From Oleiphilus messinensis (GTDB lineage Bacteria > Pseudomonadota > Gammaproteobacteria > Pseudomonadales > Oleiphilaceae): DNA of 64,000 nt. This document shows, one piece after another, positions 57,022 through 64,000 of the stretch (positions are counted from its first letter, which is position 1; every line of letters begins with the position of its first letter). Below the pieces are notes generated by a model. It ran no database searches. It saw nothing but the letters and a program-made list of their open reading frames with translations, and was not told the DNA's origin. The position numbers and the translations under genes are program-made. The stretch spans positions 1,485,501 to 1,549,500 of the forward strand of contig NZ_CP021425.1 in the NCBI RefSeq assembly GCF_002162375.1. Reading direction: 5' to 3'.

Positions 57022-57936
57022 TCAAAAAAACGGTTCGGCAATCTTCTCCGGCATTAATCTTTCGATCATCTCACGATAGCCACTTCGCCAATTTGGATAA
57101 ATAAAATCATAGCCTGAACTCAACAGTCTTGAGTTGCGACATTGTTTACTGCCATTTCGTCTGCGGAATGGTTCCGTCGCAGGCTGATCCGGCGCACATT
57201 CCAAATGCGCTTTGAACCAGGCTCGCATAGTATTGATTCGCACGGGTTCACAATCCGTTGCAAGGTACAGGTTTTCCAATGTCTCCCCCGCAAGCGACTT
57301 TGCCATTAAGTGTTGCAACACGCCGATACAATCCCGTTCATGGATTCTGTTGGTGAAAGGGTTGTGCGGGACTTCCGGCAGTTCACCCTGTAATGCCTGA
57401 TTGAGCAGCCGGGTACGGTTGCCCCCATAGATTCCTGAAAAGCGGATGATCGTGCTGGTAAAGTGATCCTTAATAAACGCTTCCGCGCTTTTCAGTGCGA
57501 TTCCGGAGAATGAAGTTGGTGCAATCTCTGAGCTCTCATCGACAACGGTGTCGTTATCCTGATGGTAAACCCCGGAACTGGAGACAAAAAAGAGACGTTC
57601 CAGCGTTTGCCCCCGTTCTGTTAAAACCTGGTGTAAATTTCTCAACCCCTCCGGGAAAACCTGCTGATAAGCTTCTTCGGTAAACGCGGGCGGGGTCAAA
57701 CAATAGAGCAGGTGGGTGGTCTCCGTCGGGAGGCTGAATCGAATGGAGTCAATATCAGTAATATCTGCTGCCCGATAGCCGATCTCCTGTATGTGTGCTG
57801 CGGGCGAATCGTTTTGCTCACCAGTGCTGTTTGGTGGGGTGCGCTTCAGCACGGTCACCGGGTATTGTTGCTGAAAAAACTCGGCAACAGGCTGGCTAAG
57901 TTTTCCACCGCCAATAATGGTTACAGATGAGGTCAT
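57022..57936 (-). CDS. SDR/NAD(P)-dependent epimerase-like protein
   Basis: A 304-residue extended short-chain dehydrogenase-like protein. It has an N-terminal nucleotide-binding loop TIIGGGKLSQPVAEFF, FFVSSSGVYHQD with the catalytic Ser/Tyr region, and IIRFSGIYGGNRTRLLNQAL. YeeZ-like proteins in this family are common near recG. The substrate is unknown. Confidence 0.82.
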   Translation of the reverse strand: MTSSVTIIGGGKLSQPVAEFFQQQYPVTVLKRTPPNSTGEQNDSPAAHIQEIGYRAADITDIDSIRFSLPTETTHLLYCLTPPAFTEEAYQQVFPEGLRNLHQVLTERGQTLERLFFVSSSGVYHQDNDTVVDESSEIAPTSFSGIALKSAEAFIKDHFTSTIIRFSGIYGGNRTRLLNQALQGELPEVPHNPFTNRIHERDCIGVLQHLMAKSLAGETLENLYLATDCEPVRINTMRAWFKAHLECAPDQPATEPFRRRNGSKQCRNSRLLSSGYDFIYPNWRSGYREMIERLMPEKIAEPFF

Positions 57937-58075
57937 GTGTTTTTTCTGCCTGTATCTTATTCTGATTCACGAATTTTGAGCTGAAAATCAAGCTATTGCA
58001 GTCCCAGACTTTGAACCCGGTGGAATCATAGCGTACATTAAGCGAAATGCATAAGGTTACGGGGAGAGTCTGACA

Positions 58076-60157
58076 TTGGCGGTTAACTTATCGGATATGG
58101 ATATCGGTGAACTCAAGGGGGTGGGGGCGGCAGTTAAGGAAAAGTTGCAGAAACTGGGGATCGCCACAGTTCAGGATCTATTGTTTCATTTGCCGTTTCG
58201 ATATGAGGACCGTTCGCGAATCTGGCCTGTTTCAAAGATTCAGGCGGGCGATCTGGTTCAGCTTCAAGGTAGTATTGCTCGAAATCGAGTCGTCCAAGGT
58301 AAACGTCGAAGCCTTGAAGTTGTGCTTCAAGATGAGACGGGCGCTGTCGCGCTTCGCTTTTATTATTTCTCTGCCGCACAGTCGCGTGCACTGCAAGAGG
58401 GGGCTTTTGTTCGTTGTTTTGGTGAAGTGCGCATGGGGCGGACAGGGTTTGAGTTGTACCATCCGGAGTACCGGGTTGTTGATGCTTCGGCTCCGCCACC
58501 GTTGGACGGGCAGTTGACCCCGGTCTATCCGTTAACTGAAGGGCTGCAACAAACCCGCTTGCGGCAGCTCTGTCAGCAGGCATTGGTATTACTGAAACGG
58601 CACCCATTGAAAGATTCTATTCCCGGTGAGCTAATCTCCCGGTATCAATTTCCCGAGTTAAATGAAGCGATTTCCTATTTGCATCACCCCCCTGTTGGAG
58701 CAGATGTATCGGCGCTTGTGGCGTTTCGACATCCAGCCCAGCAACGGTTTGTGCTTGAAGAATTGCTGGCTCATCATTTCAGTTTATTGTCAGTGCGGGA
58801 ATCCATTCAGGTTCATCCTGCAGCGGTGCTTGTCGAGAATGCTCAGACGGAATCAGCTTATGGAGCTCAGATGCTTGCTGGCTTGCCGTTTCAATTGACT
58901 CGGGCACAGCAGCGGGTGCTTGATGATATTTCTGTGGATCTTGCCAAGCCGATCCCCATGCTCCGGCTTGTGCAAGGGGATGTTGGTTCCGGAAAAACGG
59001 TCGTGGCAGCACTCACGGCATTACGGGCTGTTGAAAAAGGCTATCAGGCGGCCGTTATGGCGCCGACTGAAATTCTCGCAGAGCAACACTTGCGCAGCTT
59101 TCAGCAATGGATGACACCCTTGGGTATCACAGTTGGCTGGTTGGCCGGTAAAGTAAAAGGCAAAAAACGGGATAAGGTACTGGCAGAATTGGCTGAGGGC
59201 GAAGTGGATGTCGTTGTCGGTACCCATGCACTCTTTCAGGATGATGTTAAATTCAAGGCTTTGGCATTGATAGTGGTGGATGAGCAGCATCGCTTTGGTG
59301 TCCATCAGCGTTTGGCCTTAAAAGAAAAAGGCGTTGAGGGTTTAGTGCCCCATCAATTGGTGATGACAGCAACGCCGATACCCCGAACCCTGGCGATGAG
59401 TGCCTATGCAGATCTCGATACCAGTGTTATCGATGAACTGCCACCGGGACGGCAAAAAATAGAAACGGTTGTGCTTCCTGCATCCCGGCGGGAAGAAGTG
59501 ATTGCCCGAGTACATCATGCCTGCCGTGAGGGACGGCAAGCCTATTGGGTCTGTACGCTGATTGAAGAGTCTGAGGCATTGCAATGTCAGGCGGCAGAGG
59601 CTTCCCATCAATTGCTGCAACAGACCTTACCCGACCTGAAGATCGGTCTGGTTCATGGACGTCAGAAAGCCCAGGAGAAAGCTCAGGTAATGGATGCGTT
59701 CAAGACCGGTGTGCTGGATGTGCTGGTTGCGACCACGGTGATTGAAGTGGGGGTTGATGTGCCTAATGCATCGCTGATCATTATTGAGAATCCTGAGCGC
59801 CTGGGTCTGGCGCAGTTGCATCAGCTGCGGGGGCGAGTAGGGCGGGGGCATGTTGCCAGCTTCTGTGTGTTGATGTACTCCCCGCCGCTATCCCAAACCG
59901 GACGGGCACGCCTGCAGGTGCTGCGTGATAGTGATAATGGCTTCGTGATTGCCGAAAAAGACCTTGAACTGCGTGGTCCGGGAGAGGTTTTGGGAACGCG
60001 TCAGACCGGACTGATGCAATTTCACATGTCAGATCTGGAACGTGATAAAAACTGGTTGCCAGTGATCAAAGACATTGCTCCGACGATTCCACATGTCCTG
60101 CGTGAGCAGCTTAAACACCGGTGGATCGGTGATCGGGCGGCCTATGCTGAAGTGTAA
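58076..60157 (+). CDS. recG: ATP-dependent DNA helicase RecG
   Basis: A 693-residue branch-migrating helicase. The N-terminal wedge/OB region (LQGSIARNRVVQGKRRSLEV) precedes Walker A GDVGSGKTVVA, DEQH box VVDEQHRFGVHQR, motif VI QLRGRVGRGHVASFC and the C-terminal RGPGEVLGTRQTGL. The start is TTG 58076, supported by GGGGAGA about 9 bases before it; ATG 58097 is an alternative. Confidence 0.97.
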   Translation: MAVNLSDMDIGELKGVGAAVKEKLQKLGIATVQDLLFHLPFRYEDRSRIWPVSKIQAGDLVQLQGSIARNRVVQGKRRSLEVVLQDETGAVALRFYYFSAAQSRALQEGAFVRCFGEVRMGRTGFELYHPEYRVVDASAPPPLDGQLTPVYPLTEGLQQTRLRQLCQQALVLLKRHPLKDSIPGELISRYQFPELNEAISYLHHPPVGADVSALVAFRHPAQQRFVLEELLAHHFSLLSVRESIQVHPAAVLVENAQTESAYGAQMLAGLPFQLTRAQQRVLDDISVDLAKPIPMLRLVQGDVGSGKTVVAALTALRAVEKGYQAAVMAPTEILAEQHLRSFQQWMTPLGITVGWLAGKVKGKKRDKVLAELAEGEVDVVVGTHALFQDDVKFKALALIVVDEQHRFGVHQRLALKEKGVEGLVPHQLVMTATPIPRTLAMSAYADLDTSVIDELPPGRQKIETVVLPASRREEVIARVHHACREGRQAYWVCTLIEESEALQCQAAEASHQLLQQTLPDLKIGLVHGRQKAQEKAQVMDAFKTGVLDVLVATTVIEVGVDVPNASLIIIENPERLGLAQLHQLRGRVGRGHVASFCVLMYSPPLSQTGRARLQVLRDSDNGFVIAEKDLELRGPGEVLGTRQTGLMQFHMSDLERDKNWLPVIKDIAPTIPHVLREQLKHRWIGDRAAYAEV

Positions 60158-60258
60158 AAAAATCAGGAATCGCTTGTCCCGTTCAAGTGGATGAAAAGTT
60201 GTGGTTCTGGTCTAAACTGAAAGAATTCCCTGCTATTTGAAAGAAATGAGAGATTTTG

Positions 60259-61656
60259 ATGGCCATTCCCACCACTGTGCACGACCTGATTGATCGATAT
60301 CAGAACACTTACAGCCAAACCAACCAAGGGGCCGAAACTGCGGATATTGTGGTAAGAAGCCCTGAAGTTCTGGATCAGACCGTTATTTCGGTTTTGATGC
60401 ATGATGTTCTGGGGCGAGTACAGATTATCATGCCCTATAACGCCCTGCTGGATGTTGACAAGCTAAACTCGCAAACGTCTCGAAATCTCCAGGCATTGTC
60501 ACCTGATGATGTTGAAAGTATCCGTGTCCGACACAGCCTGGTCGACCTGCCTGCATTGCCGGATATCACCGGTCTGCCTTGTATCGTGGATCAATCCGTA
60601 CTCAATATGGAACAGATATTTGTTGCTGCCGGTGATGGAGAATCACTGGTTCGCTTTTCCAGTGATCTGTTTGCCACGGTGATTGAAAAAGCCAAAGTTG
60701 AAAGCTTTGCGGTACCCTTGCATTTGATTAAAGCGAATCTGTGTGATCCTTCTGAAGATGTGGCTCAGATCCACGAGGCGATTCAGAAGTTCACCTATTT
60801 ACGTATCAAGCAGCGTTTGGAAGATACTTTGGAGCTGCCGCCATTACCGCAAACTGCGCAGCGCATTATTCATCTGCGTGCAGATCCGGAAGCGGGCATC
60901 AACGAATTGTCCGATGTGGTCGAAATGGACCCCTCTCTTTCGGCTCAGGTAGTGAGTTGGGCGTCCTCGTCATTTTATGCTGCACCGGGGAAAGTGAAAT
61001 CTGTCCACGATGCCATTATTCGGGTTTTGGGCTTTGAACTGGTAATGAATTTATCAATGGGTCTGGCATTGGGCAAAACACTGGCTCAGCCTAAAGACGA
61101 ACCGGAGGGGCTTACCCCATACTGGCATCAGGCCGTCTGGATGGCAACGGCTTGTGGTGCATTGGTTAACCTGATCCCTCGGGACAGTCGACCGGAATTT
61201 GGTCTGACTTATCTGGCGGGATTGCTGCATAACCTGGGTTACCTTGTATTGGCGCACGTATTTCCGCCGCACTTTACGCTGATCTGTCGTTACGTTGAAG
61301 CCAACCGGCATCTGGATAATGCGTTTGTCGAGCATTATCTCATCGGTATTACCCGGGAACAGGTGGGAAGTAAATTGATGCAAATCTGGAATATTCCGGA
61401 AGAAGTTGTAATGGCGTTGCGTCATCAGAAGAACCCGGAGTTCCGTGGTGGCAATGCGAAATACTCTAGTCTGTTGTTTGTGGCTCGAGCGTTATTGGTT
61501 AAAAATGGAATTGCGATTGGGGTGAATGAAGATGTTCCTGCGGAGCTCTATGAGTTTCTGGAGCTGGAGCAGGAGCGGGCCGAAGAGGTGATTGCGGATC
61601 TGGCCGCAGCCCGTGATGAGATACTCCGCATGGCTGGTATGATGGAAAGCCCATAG
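60259..61656 (+). CDS. HDOD-domain signalling protein with YbaK-like N-terminus
   Basis: A 465-residue protein. Residues 1-150 resemble the YbaK/aminoacyl-tRNA deacylase fold (VISVLMHDVLGRVQIIMPYN). Residues about 190-390 form an HDOD domain (LPPLPQTAQRIIHLRADPEA and AGLLHNLGYLVLAHV). The HD metal site is not conserved, which is normal for HDOD. ATG 60259 is used; a TTG one codon earlier is possible. It follows recG as in Pseudomonas. Confidence 0.88.
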   Translation: MAIPTTVHDLIDRYQNTYSQTNQGAETADIVVRSPEVLDQTVISVLMHDVLGRVQIIMPYNALLDVDKLNSQTSRNLQALSPDDVESIRVRHSLVDLPALPDITGLPCIVDQSVLNMEQIFVAAGDGESLVRFSSDLFATVIEKAKVESFAVPLHLIKANLCDPSEDVAQIHEAIQKFTYLRIKQRLEDTLELPPLPQTAQRIIHLRADPEAGINELSDVVEMDPSLSAQVVSWASSSFYAAPGKVKSVHDAIIRVLGFELVMNLSMGLALGKTLAQPKDEPEGLTPYWHQAVWMATACGALVNLIPRDSRPEFGLTYLAGLLHNLGYLVLAHVFPPHFTLICRYVEANRHLDNAFVEHYLIGITREQVGSKLMQIWNIPEEVVMALRHQKNPEFRGGNAKYSSLLFVARALLVKNGIAIGVNEDVPAELYEFLELEQERAEEVIADLAAARDEILRMAGMMESP

Positions 61657-61928
61657 GCATTGACTGAAAGTCTTTAGAAAAAATAATGCGGCCTGACCGG
61701 AAGGTAAAAAAACGTATCATCGTGTAGAAAATTGTAGCCTCAAAATGAATGTAAAAATTCTAAAAATCTTATGATTCAGTGGCTTATAAGTATTGCAAAA
61801 TGTATTTTTTCGATTCGGTCACATTTTGCCATGCGGGACATCAAACATTTTGAGCGCTATATTATTCAGTAACGACAGATTAATTCGCAGTGTGTTGCAC
61901 TGACGTTTTTTAAAGGTAGGTATTCGCT

Positions 61929-62180
61929 ATGGAAAAATTCATTTTCAGTCAAGCCAGCATTTTTCATCTTCAGAAACTGGAGAATCAGTTCCGTAAAAAG
62001 TATGGCAAGCGATATCGTTTGTCGGAAGAAAACTCGCGTATGGAATTGCTCACGGAGTCTTCTACATCTTCGGATATTGTTATTCAGCAGTACTTCCGTC
62101 GATTCTGCCATGAGCTTGATCCACAACTGGTTGAAGAGCTGGTTATGCGCGGTATTGTCAAGCCGGGCGCGACTCACTGA
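61929..62180 (+). CDS. Small conserved-type hypothetical protein
   Basis: An 83-residue basic protein, not recognised, with a helical middle (IFHLQKLENQFRKKYGKRYR) and an acidic end. GGTAGG lies about 10 bases before the ATG. It overlaps the 3' end of the convergent DUF2489 gene by 7 bases. A 270-base AT-rich region upstream probably holds its promoter. Confidence 0.6.
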   Translation: MEKFIFSQASIFHLQKLENQFRKKYGKRYRLSEENSRMELLTESSTSSDIVIQQYFRRFCHELDPQLVEELVMRGIVKPGATH

Positions 62181-62674
62181 TTACGCTCGAGCGAAGATGT
62201 TAAATGCCCTGACTGCTGGATGTGCTCCAGCAGTGCTCTGGCTGCAGTTTCAATCGCTTCCTGATGTTCATGTTCAATGGCATAGCGTTGTTTATCCAGT
62301 TTCCAGCGGAAACGCTTATCCATTTCGTTTCTTGCCCCGTGTGTAGGCATATGCTCGGTTAATTCATAAACCTGATTGAATATTTCAAAGCGAGCATCCT
62401 GATGAAGGTCGGGTTGCACCGCGTCCAGTAATACCTTGATTCGAATACAGCCTTCTGCCAAATCAACCTGCTGTGCATCAATACAGCGCGCGATAATCTG
62501 GATACTTTGCCAGGTTTCGGACTTCTGCTGGATATGTTTCTCCAGTACTTGAGCCTGCTGGGCCTGTACTTGACGGATTTTCCGGTATTGTTGCCGAATG
62601 GTGAGCGCGAGAACAATGGATAATAGAATGCCTAACAAGCTGAGTAACCAGTATTCGCTTGATGTTAATGCCAA
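62174..62674 (-). CDS. DUF2489 family membrane-anchored protein
   Basis: A 166-residue protein with one N-terminal membrane helix (YWLLSLLGILLSIVLALTI) and a helical cytosolic part containing AEGCIRIKVLLDAVQPDLH and EMDKRFRWKLDKQRYAIEHE, as in DUF2489. It is normally found near the recG/HDOD block in Pseudomonas. Function unknown. Confidence 0.83.
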   Translation of the reverse strand: MALTSSEYWLLSLLGILLSIVLALTIRQQYRKIRQVQAQQAQVLEKHIQQKSETWQSIQIIARCIDAQQVDLAEGCIRIKVLLDAVQPDLHQDARFEIFNQVYELTEHMPTHGARNEMDKRFRWKLDKQRYAIEHEHQEAIETAARALLEHIQQSGHLTSSLERNQ

Positions 62675-62780
62675 AAGTGTGCTCCTCGCTGAAAAAATCT
62701 GTCAGGAGCGAATTGTAACGGTAACGTTGGTGTGATGCCAATTTCACACCAACGTTTTTGGACGGGGCGCGGGCACGGTG

Positions 62781-64000
62781 TCAGGCGTTAAATCGTGCAA
62801 CCAGGGCTTTGGCTTGTTCTGCCATCGTCGCGACATCTTTGGCAATCAAACGTGTGTTCTGAGCACTGTTCGCCGTGCTTTCTACGATCTCAACCACTGA
62901 ATGAATATTTCGGGTGATATCGTCTGAGGCGTGAGTTTGTTCTTCCACCGCGGTGGCCACCTGTGTATTGATATCATTAATCTGTCCAATGTAGCTTGAG
63001 ATACTATCCAGTTTGGATGAGGCGGTATTAAATAGTTCGGCACTTTGACCGGTATGTTCCCGACTGGTAGACATGACCCTGACGGTATCACTTGCACCGG
63101 ACTGGACATTGACGATGATTTCTTCAATTTCTTCTGTGGATTCCTGGGTTTTACTGGCGAGACTCCGTACTTCATCGGCGACAACGGCAAAACCTCGCCC
63201 TTGTTCTCCTGCTCGGGCAGCCTCTATGGCGGCATTGAGGGCCAATAAATTCGTTTGTTCAGCGATGCCTCGAATAACACTCAGGACGGTGCCAACATTG
63301 TTGGTGTCTGTAGCGAGTTTCTGCACAGTCGAGGCGGTATCTTCTACTTGCTCGGCCAGTTTACTGATCGCGCTTTGTGCCTGACGCATATTGTGTACTG
63401 CATCTGATGTCGCTGTTGTGGCATCAGTCGCCAGAGTCGCGGCGGATTGAGCATGGCTCGCGACTTCTTGGGCGGTATGGGTCATTTCCTGCATCGCTGT
63501 CGCGATTTGATCCGTGCTCTGGTGTGCGAGGTCAACCGATCTTTGTACATCTCCTGATGACGAGGTGAGCCGGTTCGAGATTTCATTTAAATTGTTATAG
63601 TTTCCTTCCATTTGGCTCACAATCGCTTGCAGGAAATCCCTTAATCGTCGAGCGGCACTTGCCAGCTGGCCCAGTTCGTCCTGCCGGTCGATATCGATAG
63701 TCGATTTTAGATTGCCGTGACTTTGCTCTTCGATGATTCTGGCCAGTCGTCGACTTGGCAGAATGAATGAACGTCGAATAAAAAAGAGTGCAACTATTCC
63801 GAACGCCGCAATGGATATGAATAAGAGGATGAATGACCAGAGCGCAGCGGTATGGACTGTCTTGCCGATCTGCTCTGTTGTATTGGCTGCCCTCTCTGCC
63901 AAGAGCTCTGCAGCGGTTTCGAGCAGTTTTGAGGGCTCCCGATCAATGCCCTGAACGGCTTGATCGCCTTGCTTCGGATCAAAGTTACTTTTTTTGAAAC
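62781..64000 (-). CDS. Methyl-accepting chemotaxis protein (5' end outside window)
   Basis: The frame is open to the window edge. What is present is the end of a periplasmic sensor, a membrane segment ([21 protein letters not shown]), HAMP, and the signalling domain with [20 protein letters not shown]. The end is [11 protein letters not shown], without a CheR pentapeptide. At least 406 residues. Confidence 0.93.
   Translation of the reverse strand, partial: FKKSNFDPKQGDQAVQGIDREPSKLLETAAELLAERAANTTEQIGKTVHTAALWSFILLFISIAAFGIVALFFIRRSFILPSRRLARIIEEQSHGNLKSTIDIDRQDELGQLASAARRLRDFLQAIVSQMEGNYNNLNEISNRLTSSSGDVQRSVDLAHQSTDQIATAMQEMTHTAQEVASHAQSAATLATDATTATSDAVHNMRQAQSAISKLAEQVEDTASTVQKLATDTNNVGTVLSVIRGIAEQTNLLALNAAIEAARAGEQGRGFAVVADEVRSLASKTQESTEEIEEIIVNVQSGASDTVRVMSTSREHTGQSAELFNTASSKLDSISSYIGQINDINTQVATAVEEQTHASDDITRNIHSVVEIVESTANSAQNTRLIAKDVATMAEQAKALVARFNA

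Overview
The window looks like the chromosome of a marine-type gammaproteobacterium in or near the Pseudomonadales/Oceanospirillales. The main reason is the gene order pyrE - crc - rph - yicC - gmk - rpoZ - spoT - ridA - recG - HDOD - DUF2489, which is a Pseudomonas-like core block. Storage-lipid and outer-membrane lipid genes (wax ester synthase/DGAT, DUF1302/DUF1329 pair, phasin-like protein, polyphosphate:AMP phosphotransferase) resemble oil- and lipid-using genera such as Ketobacter or Alcanivorax. The genus is an inference. I saw no tRNA, rRNA or CRISPR array.

Layout. 1-4.4 kb: a DUF1302 outer-membrane protein (cut by the window edge), its DUF1329 partner and a WS/DGAT acyltransferase. 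4.4-8.4 kb: an ArsR-controlled operon (arsR, transglutaminase-like, SO_0444-type permease) with a near-perfect 34-bp palindrome at its promoter, then a tetR gene divergent from a peroxiredoxin-like gene, with four operator-like palindromes between them. 8.4-16.2 kb: two chemoreceptors with related sensor domains, one in an operon with a periplasmic rhodanese, separated by an IS1380-family element and an IS5-family relic.

16.2-24.7 kb is an accessory island. It holds gene relics, hypothetical genes, an Rhs C-terminal toxin module with its immunity candidate, an intact IS5-family element with TTAG target duplications, and a 766-residue toxin ending in an EndoU nuclease-like domain with its own immunity candidate. 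A 3' fragment of one island gene is duplicated 8 kb away.

25-32.8 kb is the most interesting part. A ferritin-like (VioB-N type) protein, a LodA-like putative quinone-cofactor (CTQ) oxidase and a radical SAM/SPASM maturase lie in one overlapping operon. It diverges from a LodB/halogenase-like FAD enzyme, and a secreted DUF6160-like protein converges on it. Together they look like an oxidase with a [17 protein letters not shown] maturation apparatus that combines the LodA/LodB and QhpD-type strategies.

32.8-44.9 kb: recQ, a REC-GGDEF regulator and a large hybrid histidine kinase, a DUF4010 membrane protein, the PPK2-type phosphotransferase, phasin, a coiled-coil DUF4124 protein and a TSUP exporter. 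44.9-64 kb: the core block. Between yicC and gmk it is interrupted by an accessory insertion: an AbiE toxin-antitoxin pair with twin inverted repeats, an orphan HTH regulator with two operator palindromes, and a 7TMR-DISM diguanylate cyclase broken by one in-frame stop. The window ends inside a third chemoreceptor.
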